From Micropruina sp. (GTDB lineage Bacteria; Actinomycetota; Actinomycetes; Propionibacteriales; Propionibacteriaceae), in NCBI GenBank assembly GCA_016711205.1, contig JADJTM010000001.1, positions 1,550,001 through 1,614,000 on the forward strand: a stretch of 64,000 bases of DNA, in the 5' to 3' direction. This document shows, piece by piece, positions 8,553 to 17,092 of the stretch (position 1 is the first letter of the stretch; the number at the start of each line of letters is the position of its first letter). The position numbers were made by a program, and so were the translations under genes. Below the pieces are notes generated by a model, which was not told the DNA's origin, did not search any database, and worked only from the letters and a program-made list of their open reading frames with translations.

Positions 8553-10967
8553 TCAGGACACCCCCGCACGCTGCCAGAAGACCAGCGGCTCGCCGAAGAT
8601 GCGTCCGCGCAGCCACCAGGCGGCTTCGATCAGCGCCGCGCCGATCAGTCCCATGGTCACCCCCGTTGCCATCGCGGCGGAGTTGCCGGTGTCGAGCAGG
8701 AACAGCGAGCGGGTGAACGGCCAGCTGAAGATCAGCAGGTACGCCAGCAGGGACACCACGACCAGCCCCACCTTCCACCACTGATAGGGGCGGGCCACGA
8801 CGGCCAGCACCCAGGTGGACGCGATGATCATGCACGCCAAGGTGGCCGTGGTGGCCTGCCGCAGGGCCACCGCGTCCCAGCCCGCCGGCGGCAGTACCAG
8901 CAGGTAGGTGACGAACGTCGCTGTCGCCACGATGAAGCCGGCCGGAATGCCCAACCGCAGCACCCGGCGGACGAAGCCTGGCCGCGCCCGGTCGTTGGTG
9001 GGCGCCAGCGACAGCAGGAACGCCGGAATGCCGATGGTGAACCAGCCGGTGATGGTGATGTGGATCGGTAGATACGGAAACGGCACCCGCCACAACACCA
9101 CGAGCAGCGCCAGCAACGCCGAGTAGATGGTCTTGGTCAGAAACAGGTTCGCGACCCGCTCGATGTTGCCGATCACCCGGCGTCCCTCGGCCACCACGTG
9201 CGGCAGCGTGGCGAACTTGTCGTCGAGCAGCACGATCTTGGCCACCGCCCGGGTCGCGGACGAACCGGAGCCCATCGCCACCCCCAGGTCGGCGTCCTTC
9301 AGCGCGAGCACGTCGTTGACGCCGTCGCCGGTCATCGCCACGGTGTGGCCCTGCGATTGCAGCGCGGCGACCATCGCCCGCTTCTGGTGCGGGGTGACCC
9401 GGCCGAAGACGTCGGTACCCGCGACCGCCACGGCGAACGCCGCCGCGTCGGCGGGCAGGGTGCGGGCGTCGACCGCGGTGCCCGACACCACCCCCAGCGA
9501 GCGGGTGACGGCCCCGACCGCGGCGGCGTTGTCGCCCGAGATCACCTTGAGCTGCACCCCCTGGCCGGCGAAGTAGGCCAGCGTGTCGGCGGCGTCCGGA
9601 CGGATCCGCTGGTTGAGCACCACCAGCGCGGCGCCGGTCACCGCCCCTGGGGCCTCCGGGTCGTCCACCGGACGCTCCGCGGTGCCGACCAGCAGCACCC
9701 GCAGCCCACCGGCGGCGAGCTGCTCGGCCTGCAGCGCCTCCGCTGTTCCGTGCCGCGCCAGCACGTCCGGGGCGCCGATCACCCAGTTGACCGGTCCTCC
9801 GTCCGGCCCGACGAACGTGGCCCCCGACCACTTCTTGGCCGAGGTGAACGGTGCCTTGGCCAGCACCGGCCACGGCTGCTCCGGTGCCGGCACGGCGACC
9901 GCGATCGCCTGCATCGACGCATTGGGACGGGCGTCTGCCGCGGCCAGCTGGCCCAGCACCCCGCGCACCTCGTCGGCACCGGTCCCCCCGACCGGACGAA
10001 GCTCGCCGAACGTCATGCCGTTCTCGGTCAGCGTGCCGGTCTTGTCGGCGCAGACCACGTCCACGCGCGCGAGCCCTTCAATGGCGGGCAGTTCCTGGAC
10101 GAGGCAGTTGCGCCGGCCCAGCCGCACGACGCCGAGGGCGAACGCCACCGACGTGAGCAGGATCAGGCCCTCCGGCACCATCGGCACCAGCGCGCCCGCC
10201 ATGGCCAGCACGGCCCGTCGCCAATCGGTGCCGGCCTGCGTCAGCTGCACCACGATGGTGGCCAGGCCGACCGGAATCAGCACCCAGGTGATCACCTTGA
10301 GGATCGAGTTGATGCCCTGGCTGAGCTCGGACCTGACCAGGGTGAACTTGGCCGCTTCGGCGGTGAGCTGGGCGGCGTAGGACTCGCTGCCCACCTTGGT
10401 GGCCCGATAGGTGCCGGTGCCGGCGACCACGAAGCTGCCCGACATCACCGGGTCGCCGGGCGCCTTGTCCTCGGGGTCGGATTCGCCGGTGAGCAGGGAC
10501 TCGTCGACCTCCAGGTACTCGGCTTCGAGCACCGCACCGTCCACCACGATCTGGTCGCCGGGGCCGACCTCGATCAGATCGTCCAGCACGATCTCGTCGC
10601 GGGGGTGTTCGGCGGCGACACCCTCGCGGCGAATCCGCGGACGGGCCTCGCCCACGACAGCGAGGCTGTCGAGGGTCCTCTTGGCGCGCAGTTCCTGAAT
10701 GATGCCGATCGCCGAGTTGGCGATGATCAGCAGCCCGAACGCACCGTTGATCCACGATCCGGTGGCCAGCACGAGCACCAGCAGCACGGCCAGAATCGCG
10801 TTGATCCGGGTGAACACGTTGGCGCGCACGATGTCGGCCGTGGAGCGTCCGGAGCGTGGCGGCAGATCGTTGCGTTGCCCACGGTCGATCCGTTCTGCCA
10901 CCTGCGCGGCGGTGAGGCCGGGGTTGGCGGACTGGGTCTGCGTGGTCACCGGGCCAGCCTGCCACAT
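8553..10967 (-). CDS. Cation-translocating P-type ATPase, CtpE-like
   Basis: 804 residues from the ATG at 10967; a GTG at 10949 is also plausible because the CtpE-type N-terminus (GLTAAQVAERIDRG) begins just after it. Seen: actuator TGES at about 160, membrane PEGL in VPMVPEGLILLTS (about 265), phosphorylation motif DKTGTLTEN at 308, TGDGVNDVLALKDADLG hinge, and about 8-10 membrane segments. Mycobacterial CtpE has been reported as a calcium-uptake ATPase, and the VPEGL membrane motif is typical of this group, so calcium is my best guess for the ion. Its 5' end faces the damaged poly-G region. Confidence 0.88.
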   Translation of the reverse strand: MWQAGPVTTQTQSANPGLTAAQVAERIDRGQRNDLPPRSGRSTADIVRANVFTRINAILAVLLVLVLATGSWINGAFGLLIIANSAIGIIQELRAKRTLDSLAVVGEARPRIRREGVAAEHPRDEIVLDDLIEVGPGDQIVVDGAVLEAEYLEVDESLLTGESDPEDKAPGDPVMSGSFVVAGTGTYRATKVGSESYAAQLTAEAAKFTLVRSELSQGINSILKVITWVLIPVGLATIVVQLTQAGTDWRRAVLAMAGALVPMVPEGLILLTSVAFALGVVRLGRRNCLVQELPAIEGLARVDVVCADKTGTLTENGMTFGELRPVGGTGADEVRGVLGQLAAADARPNASMQAIAVAVPAPEQPWPVLAKAPFTSAKKWSGATFVGPDGGPVNWVIGAPDVLARHGTAEALQAEQLAAGGLRVLLVGTAERPVDDPEAPGAVTGAALVVLNQRIRPDAADTLAYFAGQGVQLKVISGDNAAAVGAVTRSLGVVSGTAVDARTLPADAAAFAVAVAGTDVFGRVTPHQKRAMVAALQSQGHTVAMTGDGVNDVLALKDADLGVAMGSGSSATRAVAKIVLLDDKFATLPHVVAEGRRVIGNIERVANLFLTKTIYSALLALLVVLWRVPFPYLPIHITITGWFTIGIPAFLLSLAPTNDRARPGFVRRVLRLGIPAGFIVATATFVTYLLVLPPAGWDAVALRQATTATLACMIIASTWVLAVVARPYQWWKVGLVVVSLLAYLLIFSWPFTRSLFLLDTGNSAAMATGVTMGLIGAALIEAAWWLRGRIFGEPLVFWQRAGVS

Positions 10968-11026
10968 GGCGCCACGGCGGCAGCCGCTGCGAGGCCGGGC
11001 CGCTGGGAGCGTGGCCGGCGCAGCCA

Positions 11027-11172
11027 GGAGGGGGGGGCGGCGGGGGGGGGGTGGGCGGGCGGGGCGCGGGGGGCCGGGGGGGGGGGGGGGGGGGGGGCGG
11101 GGGGGCCGGGGGGGCGGGGGCCGGGGGCGGGGGGCCCCCGCGGGGCGGTGCGGGGCCGGGGGGGGCGGCCGG
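11027..11172. other. Nearly pure-G stretch, probable base-calling or assembly artefact
   Basis: About 145 bases consist almost only of G with scattered C and a single T, including an uninterrupted run of more than 20 G from about 11076. Nothing else in the window looks like this. It lies between the ATPase start and the 3' end of a DUF3349 gene and reads as poly-proline on the minus strand. Real G-quadruplex DNA is possible, but no-signal G calls or a collapsed assembly explain it better. Confidence 0.7.
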
Positions 11173-11475
11173 GCGCGCCCACGACGGCGGCACGTAGCTC
11201 ACCTCGACGCCGGACTCGTTCAGCTTGTCGCTGATCCGCTGGAGTTCCGCCTCACTGGGCAACTCGTTGGTCACCCGAAGGAACTCAGCGCCCAGTTCGA
11301 GCCGACCGGCGGGTATCAGACCGGCGCTGACGATACGTTCGGCGAGTTCGTCGATCTCGTCCTGGCCCAACCGGCGTCTGAGCACCGCGAGCAGGGGAAC
11401 GTAGTCCGCCTCGGGTATGCCCTGCGGATAGCCCCCCTTGAGCCAGTTGACGATTCGCTCGATCCGCGACGGCAC
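11173..11475 (-). CDS. DUF3349 domain protein, 3' end uncertain
   Basis: Begins MPSRIERIVNWLKGGYPQG and shows one complete DUF3349 domain (about 1-90): PEADYVPLLAVLRRRLGQDEIDELAERI, then LPSEAELQRISDKL. This is the helical mycobacterial family represented, to my knowledge, by Rv0543c. The reading frame does not stop where expected. It runs through the G-rich stretch as a poly-proline tail and on, antisense to the ATPase gene, to 10078. I treat everything beyond about residue 100 as unreliable and give the edge of the G-rich stretch as the end. Function unknown. It forms a tandem pair with the next gene and follows pitA as in Mycobacterium. Confidence 0.7.
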
Positions 11476-11480
11476 CGTTG

Positions 11481-11813
11481 CTACTCAACCTCCTGGCCGG
11501 ACGGCGCCGGTTGGGCGGCCGGTGATTCCAGTGGCCAGCCACCTTGGGCGAGCCGCCCGGCGACGCGGCGCACGTCTTCCTCAGACGGGTCTTCCAATGC
11601 CAATTCCCTGATCGATTTTCGGATCTGATCGTCATCGACGACCGCGCCGCGCGAGGCGCGCAACTGGCGGGCCAGCTCTTCGACCTCCTGGTCGGTCAGA
11701 TGGCGCTGCAGAACGCCCAGCAGAGCCACGTAGTCGTGCTGCGGCACGCCTTCGGGGTAGCCGGCGCGCAACCAGTGCAGAATCCGCTCCAGCGGGCTCG
11801 GGTGGTTGGCCAT
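11481..11813 (-). CDS. DUF3349 domain protein
   Basis: 110 residues beginning MANHPSPLERILHWLRAGYP. It is a paralogue of the downstream neighbour: LRAGYPEGVPQHDYVALLGVLQ against LKGGYPQGIPEADYVPLLAVL, and DQEVEELARQL against QDEIDELAERI. The acidic, helical domain has no catalytic motif. The gap to the next gene is 5 bp, so the pair is co-transcribed, probably with the membrane protein and pitA upstream. Function unknown. Confidence 0.85.
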   Translation of the reverse strand: MANHPSPLERILHWLRAGYPEGVPQHDYVALLGVLQRHLTDQEVEELARQLRASRGAVVDDDQIRKSIRELALEDPSEEDVRRVAGRLAQGGWPLESPAAQPAPSGQEVE

Positions 11814-11820
11814 GGTGCGC

Positions 11821-12111
11821 TCACTTCTCGATGAAGGTCGGGAAAAAGTGCTCGAACGATACCTTATAGCCGAAGCCGGACGACACTATGACGGCCAGGC
11901 CCACCGCGATGACGGCCAGCACCAGAGCGAACAGAACCCACGCCAGCACCTTCATGGCCGGCTTGCCGACCGCGCCGCTGACCTCGGCGTTGCCGCCGGC
12001 GCCGGCGGCCAGCGCACGAATGCCGAAGGCGAACAGCGCGGGCAGTCCGGCACCGACCAGAATCGAGATGGCCACCACCTGGCTGATTGCTACACCGAAG
12101 AGCTGAAACAT
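11821..12111 (-). CDS. Small two-helix membrane protein of the pitA locus
   Basis: 96 residues with two membrane segments, about 8-35 (SQVVAISILVGAGLPALFAF) and 53-78 (VLAWVLFALVLAVIAVGLAV), and a short C-terminal tail. The order pitA, small membrane protein, DUF3349 matches Rv0545c-Rv0544c-Rv0543c of M. tuberculosis as I remember it. It may assist phosphate transport, but nothing in the sequence shows this. Confidence 0.8.
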   Translation of the reverse strand: MFQLFGVAISQVVAISILVGAGLPALFAFGIRALAAGAGGNAEVSGAVGKPAMKVLAWVLFALVLAVIAVGLAVIVSSGFGYKVSFEHFFPTFIEK

Positions 12112-12124
12112 GTCGATGCCTCCT

Positions 12125-13360
12125 TCAGGCCTTGAGGTCGGCGGTGTCGTTGGCGGCGATCGAGGCGCCCGGCTTGGCGTCCGGCTGCCAGTCTTCGTTC
12201 ACGTTGCCGGCGTGCACGGCGCTCTTGCGGGAATGCGCCACCATCCACCCGGTCAAGCCGAGCAGCAGGGCGAACACCAGCAGCGGACCGACGAAACCGC
12301 CGATGCCGTTGCCGAGCCAGAAGCAGACGGCGCCGACCAGGCCCGCGGCGGGCAGCGTGATGAACCAGGCCAGCACCATGCGCATCGCCACACCCCAGCG
12401 CACCTCAGCGCCCTTCTTGCCCAGGCCGGAGCCCAGGATCGAACCGGTGGCGACGTGGGTGGTCGACAGCGCGAAGCCGAGGTGACTGGAGGTCAGGATG
12501 ACCGCTGCGGACGAGGCTTCGGCGGCCATGCCCTGCGGAGAACTGATCTCGACCAGTCCCTTGCCCAGCGTGCGGATGATCCGCCAGCCGCCGGTGTAGG
12601 TGCCGGCGGCGATCGCGATGGCGCAGGCGAACTTGACCCAAAGGGGCACGTCCGTGGTGTCGGTCCAGCTGCCGTAGGCGATCAGCGCCAGGGTGATCAC
12701 ACCCATCGTCTTCTGGGCGTCGTTGGTGCCGTGCGCCAGCGAAACCAGCGACGCGGTGCCGATCTGACCCCAGCGGAAACCCGTCTCGGCGTACCGTTCG
12801 GCGACGCCGGCGGTGATCCGGAAGACCAGCCAGGTGCCGATCGTGGCGACCAGCGCCGCGACCACCGGGGAGGCGAACGCCGGCATGATCACCTTGCCCA
12901 GCACCCCGTCCAGCTTGGTGCCGTCGCCCATCCAGTTGACGCCGCCCAGCCCGAGCGCCGCCATCGTGGAGCCGATCAGGCCGCCAAACAGGGCGTGCGA
13001 ACTGCTGGACGGCAGGCCCAGCAGCCACGTGAGCAGGTTCCACAGAATGCCGCCGATGAGTCCACAGAAGACGATCATCAGCAGTTCGTGGCCGTTGTTG
13101 ACCAGCAGTTCGGGGTTGGGTGCGCCGCTTGAGGTCTGCAGTCTCACCACGGCATTCGTCACAGTCAACGCGACCTCGACCGACAGGAACGCACCGATCA
13201 GGTTGAGGATCGCCGACAGGCCGACCGCCACCTTGGGTCGCAGGGCGCCGGTGGCGATCGAGGTCGCCATCGCGTTGCCGGTGTCGTGAAAGCCGTTGGT
13301 GAAGTCGAACGCAATGGCGGTGCCGATCACGAGTATCAGCAACATCAGTTCAAGGTCCAC
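12125..13360 (-). CDS. pitA: Low-affinity inorganic phosphate transporter
   Basis: 411 residues, PHO-4/Pit family, which moves phosphate (often as a metal-phosphate complex) with protons across the cytoplasmic membrane. The family signature DFTNGFHDTGNAMATSI lies at about 19-35 and is echoed in the second half (SLAHGTNDAQKTMGVI), giving the usual internal duplication. About 10 membrane segments. The start is GTG at 13360, with an ATG five codons later (13345). First gene of a probable four-gene minus-strand operon with the small membrane protein and the two DUF3349 genes. Confidence 0.93.
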   Translation of the reverse strand: MDLELMLLILVIGTAIAFDFTNGFHDTGNAMATSIATGALRPKVAVGLSAILNLIGAFLSVEVALTVTNAVVRLQTSSGAPNPELLVNNGHELLMIVFCGLIGGILWNLLTWLLGLPSSSSHALFGGLIGSTMAALGLGGVNWMGDGTKLDGVLGKVIMPAFASPVVAALVATIGTWLVFRITAGVAERYAETGFRWGQIGTASLVSLAHGTNDAQKTMGVITLALIAYGSWTDTTDVPLWVKFACAIAIAAGTYTGGWRIIRTLGKGLVEISSPQGMAAEASSAAVILTSSHLGFALSTTHVATGSILGSGLGKKGAEVRWGVAMRMVLAWFITLPAAGLVGAVCFWLGNGIGGFVGPLLVFALLLGLTGWMVAHSRKSAVHAGNVNEDWQPDAKPGASIAANDTADLKA

Positions 13361-13481
13361 GACACGAGCGTCAGCGCACCAGGTGAACGATCACACCTCC
13401 GATGGTGAACAGCAGGTGTCATCGATGCGACGACTGGGGCAATTGTCGCAGCCACCCCGGTGGCGCCCTCTGACCGGACAC

Positions 13482-13547
13482 GAACGGGCGTCCCTCCCTG
13501 GTGGGGATGGACGCCCGTTCCTCAAGCGTCCCGGGGTAACGGGACGC
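13482..13547 (-). terminator. Two successive hairpins downstream of ilvC
   Basis: In minus-strand order the first hairpin pairs GCGTCCC (13526-13532) with GGGACGC (13541-13547). The second pairs GAACGGGCGTCC (13482-13493) with its exact complement at 13509-13520. They lie 14-79 bases past the ilvC stop. No T-run follows, so termination strength is uncertain. Confidence 0.5.
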
Positions 13548-13560
13548 AGGCTCAGTTCAC

Positions 13561-14589
13561 TCAGCGCGCGGCGGTGCCTTCGACGTAATCGTCGTCGTGG
13601 CTCTTCACCCAGGCCATCAGGCCGCGCAGTTCGCGTCCGGTGGCTTCGATCGGATGCGCCTCGCCCTCGGCCCGCAGCCGCTTGAACTCGGGGGCGCCCG
13701 CGTCCTGATCGTCGATGAAGCGCTTGGCGAACGCGCCGGACTGCACGTCGGCCAGCACCGCCTGCATGTTCTGCTTCACCGCCGCGTCGATCACCCGCGG
13801 ACCGGACACGTAGTCACCGAACTCGGCGGTGTCCGAGACGCTCCACCGCTGCTTGGCGATGCCGCCCTCGTACATCAGGTCGACGATCAGCTTCAGCTCG
13901 TGCAGGCACTCGAAGTAGGCCACCTCGGGCTGGTAACCGGCCTCGGTGAGCACCTCAAAACCGTACTGCACCAGCTGCGAGGCGCCGCCGCACAGCACGG
14001 CCTGCTCGCCGAACAGGTCGGTCTCGGTCTCCTCGGTGAAGGTGGTCTTGATGCCGCCCGCCCGCAACCCGCCGATCGCCTTCGCATAGCTGAGCGCCAG
14101 CGGCCAGGCCTGCCCGGACGCGTCCACCTCGACGGCGACGATCACCGGCACGCCGCGACCCTCGGAGTACTCCCGGCGCACCAGGTGCCCGGGGCCCTTG
14201 GGGGCGACCATGCAGACGTCCACGCCGGGGGGCGGGGTGATGTAGCCGAAGCGGATGTTGAAGCCGTGCGCGAAGAACAGCGCGTCGCCCTCTTGCAGGT
14301 TCGGCGCGATCTGCTCGGCATAGATGGTGCGCTGAAACTGGTCGGGCGCCAGGATCATGATCAGGTCGGCCTCGGCGGCGGCGTCCGCAACCGACACCAC
14401 CCGCAGGCCTTCGGCCTCGGCCTTGGCGGCCGACTTCGAACCCGGACGCAGCCCGACCCGCACGTCGACCCCGGAGTCACGCAGCGACAGCGCGTGCGCG
14501 TGACCCTGGGAGCCGTAGCCGATCACCGCGACCACCCGGTTCTGAATGATCGACAGGTCCGCGTCGTCGTCGTAGAACATTTCTGCCAT
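13561..14589 (-). CDS. ilvC: Ketol-acid reductoisomerase (NADP+)
   Basis: 342 residues, class I KARI. It rearranges and reduces acetolactate or acetohydroxybutyrate to the dihydroxy acids of Val/Leu/Ile synthesis, using Mg2+ and NADPH. Seen: the Rossmann motif VIGYGSQGHAHALSLRDSG, the GLRPGSKS phosphate-binding loop, MVAPKGPGHLVR, and the C-terminal knot domain with FTEETETDLFGEQAVLCGG and YFECLHELKLIVDLMYEGG. The ribosome-binding site is AAGGAAC. Third gene of the ilvB-ilvH-ilvC unit, 15 bp after ilvH. Confidence 0.97.
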   Translation of the reverse strand: MAEMFYDDDADLSIIQNRVVAVIGYGSQGHAHALSLRDSGVDVRVGLRPGSKSAAKAEAEGLRVVSVADAAAEADLIMILAPDQFQRTIYAEQIAPNLQEGDALFFAHGFNIRFGYITPPPGVDVCMVAPKGPGHLVRREYSEGRGVPVIVAVEVDASGQAWPLALSYAKAIGGLRAGGIKTTFTEETETDLFGEQAVLCGGASQLVQYGFEVLTEAGYQPEVAYFECLHELKLIVDLMYEGGIAKQRWSVSDTAEFGDYVSGPRVIDAAVKQNMQAVLADVQSGAFAKRFIDDQDAGAPEFKRLRAEGEAHPIEATGRELRGLMAWVKSHDDDYVEGTAAR

Positions 14590-14604
14590 CTGCTTGTTCC
14601 TTAC

Positions 14605-15141
14605 CTAGTTGTTGCGCACGGGTGTGCGGACTCTGTCGGTTTTCGCCCGGTCGGTGAGCGACTTGCTGCCCCGGCCGAGCGCGACCAGGCCCGACTGGAC
14701 GAGCTCGCGCACGCCGTAGGGCCGCAGCATCTCGAGCAGCGCCTCCAGTTTGTCGGGTGAACCGGTGGCCTCGATGGTCAACGAGTCGTTCTGCACGTCC
14801 ACGGTCTTGCCGCGGAACAGCTGGACGATCTCGATGATCTGGCTGCGCGTGCCCGGGTCGGCCTTCAGCTTGATCAGGACGAGCTCGCGACGCACCGAGG
14901 CGTCCTCGAGCTCGACGATCTTGAGCACCTCGATCAGCTTGTTGAGCTGCTTGGTGATCTGCTCGAGGACCTGCGCGTTGTCGACCCCGACCTGCAAAGT
15001 GATCCGTGACAGCTCGGGACGCTCCGTGGGCCCGACCGCGAGGGACTCGATGTTGTAGCCGCGGCGGGCGAACAGGCCGGCGATGCGGGCCAACACGCCC
15101 GGCTTGTTCTCGACCAGAACGCTCAGGGTGTGCGTATTCAC
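14605..15141 (-). CDS. ilvH: Acetolactate synthase small (regulatory) subunit
   Basis: 178 residues from the GTG at 15141 (VNTHTLSVLVENKPGVLARIAG). The N-terminal ACT domain (about 1-80) binds valine for feedback inhibition, and the second ALS_ss_C domain spans about 80-160 (SQIIEIVQLFRGKTVDV). It activates the catalytic subunit encoded just upstream. An in-frame TTG at 15165 would add eight unconserved residues and is not preferred. The gap to ilvB is 28 bp. Confidence 0.93.
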   Translation of the reverse strand: MNTHTLSVLVENKPGVLARIAGLFARRGYNIESLAVGPTERPELSRITLQVGVDNAQVLEQITKQLNKLIEVLKIVELEDASVRRELVLIKLKADPGTRSQIIEIVQLFRGKTVDVQNDSLTIEATGSPDKLEALLEMLRPYGVRELVQSGLVALGRGSKSLTDRAKTDRVRTPVRNN

Positions 15142-15169
15142 TTCGAACTCGCTTCGCTCGTGCAAATTC

Positions 15170-16918
15170 TCACAGTGCCTCGTCCTCCCAGTCGGGCGCC
15201 AGGTCCTTGGCGATCTTGATGTCGTCGTTGCTGGTGCCGGCGGCCACCATCGGCCACACCATCGCGTCCTTGTGCACCACGAACTCGACCACCACCGGAC
15301 GATCGGTGATGCTCAATGCCTTGTTGATCACCGCGTCCACCTCGGACGGGTGCTCGGCGCGCAGCCCCACCGCGCCCATCGCCTCGGCGAGCTTGGGAAA
15401 GTCGGGGACGCGCAACGTCTTCAGGTCGGTGTTGCTGTACCGCTGGCCGTAGAACAGCGTCTGCCACTGCCGCACCATGCCCAGGCTCTGGTTGTTGATC
15501 ACCGCGATCTTGATCGGAATGCCCTCCAGGGCGCAGGTGACCAGCTCCTGGTTCGTCATCTGAAAGCAGCCGTCGCCGTCGATGCCCCAGACCACCGCGT
15601 CCGGCTGCCCGACCTGAGCCCCCATCGCGGCCGGCACGCAGTAGCCCATGGTTCCGGCACCACCGGAGTTGAGCCAACGGCCCGGACGCTCGAACGGCAG
15701 CAGTTGCGCCGACCACATCTGGTGCTGCCCGACGCCCGCGGCATAGTAGGCGTCCGGGCCGGTCAGCTCACCGATCCGCTTGATCACGAACTCAGGCGAC
15801 AACATGCCCTCGTGGGTGGGCTCGGTGGGCAGCCGGTACTTGTTCTTGATCGCGATCAGGTAGCGCCGCCAGGCCGTCAGATCGGGCAGATCGGCACCCC
15901 GCAACACCCCGTTCAGCCCGTCGATCACGTTCTTCACATCGCCGACGATCGGAACATCAGCCAACCGGTTCTTGCTGATCTCGGCCGGGTCGATGTCGGC
16001 GTGGATGACCTTGGCCCCGGGTGCGAAGGTGTCCAGCTTGCCGGTGACCCGGTCGTCGAAGCGGGTGCCGAGTGCGATCAGCAGGTCGGCTCGCTGTAGG
16101 GCACCGACGGCCGCGACCGTGCCGTGCATGCCCGGCATGCCCATGTGCAGCTCATGGCTGTCGGGAAAGGCGCCGCGGGCCATCAACGTGGTGACCACCG
16201 GGATGCCGGTGATCTCGACCAGCTTGGCCAGATCGTCCGACGCGCCGGCCTTGATCACGCCGCCGCCGACGTACAGCACCGGACGCTGCGACTCGGCGAT
16301 CAGCCGGGCAGCCTCGCGGATCTGCTTCACGTGCGGCTGGGTGACCGGGTGGTAGCCGGGCAGGTCGATCACCTCTGGCCACTCGAACGGCACGACCGTC
16401 ACCAGGGCGTCCTTGGCGATGTCGACCAGGACGGGGCCGGGACGTCCGGTGCGGGCGATGTGAAAGGCCGCGGCGATGGCGCCGGGAATGTCCTGCGCCC
16501 GGGTGATCAAGAAGCTGTGCTTGGTGATCGGAAACGTGATGCCCCGGATGTCGGCCTCCTGAAAGGCATCCGTGCCGATCGAACTGCTGTTCACCTGGCC
16601 CGTGATCGCGACGATCGGAACTGAATCCATGTAGGCGTCGCCGATGGCCGTGACCAGGTTGGTGGCACCCGGCCCGGACGTGGCGAGGCACACCCCCACC
16701 TTGCCGGTGGCGACCGCGTATCCCTCGGCGGCGTGCCCGGCGCCCTGCTCGTGGCGCACCAGAATGTGGCGGATCAGCGTGGACTGGCCCAGCGGGTCGT
16801 ACGCCGGCAGGATCGCACCGCCGGGAATGCCGAAGATGACCTCTACCCCGACCCGCTCCAAGGACTCGACGAGGGCCTGCGCCCCGCTCAGCATCGGTGG
16901 TGCCATGGTCTCGGACAT
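15170..16918 (-). CDS. ilvB: Acetolactate synthase large (catalytic) subunit
   Basis: 582 residues, ThDP- and FAD-dependent enzyme that makes 2-acetolactate or 2-aceto-2-hydroxybutyrate. Seen: IFGIPGGAILPAYD, the cofactor-activating Glu57 in VRHEQGAGHAAEGYA, ATSGPGATNLVT, and the ThDP-binding region DGDGCFQMTNQEL ending in NNQSLGMVRQWQ. The strong AAGGGGACGGAG ribosome-binding site precedes the ATG at 16918. It is the first structural gene behind the attenuator at 16966-17027, so supply of branched-chain amino acids should set its transcription. Confidence 0.96.
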   Translation of the reverse strand: MSETMAPPMLSGAQALVESLERVGVEVIFGIPGGAILPAYDPLGQSTLIRHILVRHEQGAGHAAEGYAVATGKVGVCLATSGPGATNLVTAIGDAYMDSVPIVAITGQVNSSSIGTDAFQEADIRGITFPITKHSFLITRAQDIPGAIAAAFHIARTGRPGPVLVDIAKDALVTVVPFEWPEVIDLPGYHPVTQPHVKQIREAARLIAESQRPVLYVGGGVIKAGASDDLAKLVEITGIPVVTTLMARGAFPDSHELHMGMPGMHGTVAAVGALQRADLLIALGTRFDDRVTGKLDTFAPGAKVIHADIDPAEISKNRLADVPIVGDVKNVIDGLNGVLRGADLPDLTAWRRYLIAIKNKYRLPTEPTHEGMLSPEFVIKRIGELTGPDAYYAAGVGQHQMWSAQLLPFERPGRWLNSGGAGTMGYCVPAAMGAQVGQPDAVVWGIDGDGCFQMTNQELVTCALEGIPIKIAVINNQSLGMVRQWQTLFYGQRYSNTDLKTLRVPDFPKLAEAMGAVGLRAEHPSEVDAVINKALSITDRPVVVEFVVHKDAMVWPMVAAGTSNDDIKIAKDLAPDWEDEAL

Positions 16919-16965
16919 CTCCGTCCCCTTTCAGCGGCTGGTGGTTGCGGCTCGGACTTTGCATG

Positions 16966-16997
16966 AAAAAACCCTCGCTGCGTCGGCAGGCGAGGGT
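16966..16997 (-). terminator. ilvB attenuator (intrinsic terminator in the leader)
   Basis: On the minus strand CCCTCGC (16996-16990) pairs with GCGAGGG (16978-16972), directly followed by six T (16971-16966). It stands 48 bases before the ilvB ATG, inside the leader, so it can act only as an attenuator. A second perfect stem GCGTGTC/GACACGC (17027-17021 with 17004-16998) lies just before it and starts at the stop codon of the leader peptide. Confidence 0.85.
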
Positions 16998-17027
16998 GCG
17001 TGTCGGTCGACTAGTCGGCTGACACGC

Positions 17028-17057
17028 TCACAAAAGTACGAGGTTGGAGTTCCGCAC
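17028..17057 (-). CDS. ilvB leader peptide MRNSNLVLL
   Basis: GTG-CGG-AAC-TCC-AAC-CTC-GTA-CTT-TTG-TGA encodes nine residues ending in Leu-Val-Leu-Leu, immediately before the leader hairpins. Ribosome stalling at these codons when Leu/Val are scarce would be expected to prevent formation of the terminator. The GTG lies seven bases after the proposed -10 box, so the transcript may start at or very near the start codon (leaderless translation, common in Actinomycetota). Comparable short leaders precede ilvB in other Actinomycetota. Confidence 0.75.
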   Translation of the reverse strand: MRNSNLVLL

Positions 17058-17063
17058 GGGAAC

Positions 17064-17092
17064 AGTTTTCGCTGCGGACGGGGCGGTGTCAA
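17064..17092 (-). promoter_or_regulatory. Probable ilvB operon promoter
   Basis: A consensus -35 TTGACA (17092-17087) is followed after 17 bases by AAAACT (17069-17064), a weak -10 match. The predicted transcription start is at about 17057, the first base of the leader-peptide GTG. Confidence 0.55.

Noticed and set aside
10078..11172. C-terminal extension of the DUF3349 protein by poly-Pro and 330 more residues
   Set aside because: The poly-Pro part comes from the doubtful G-run, and the remainder is antisense to the conserved P-type ATPase.
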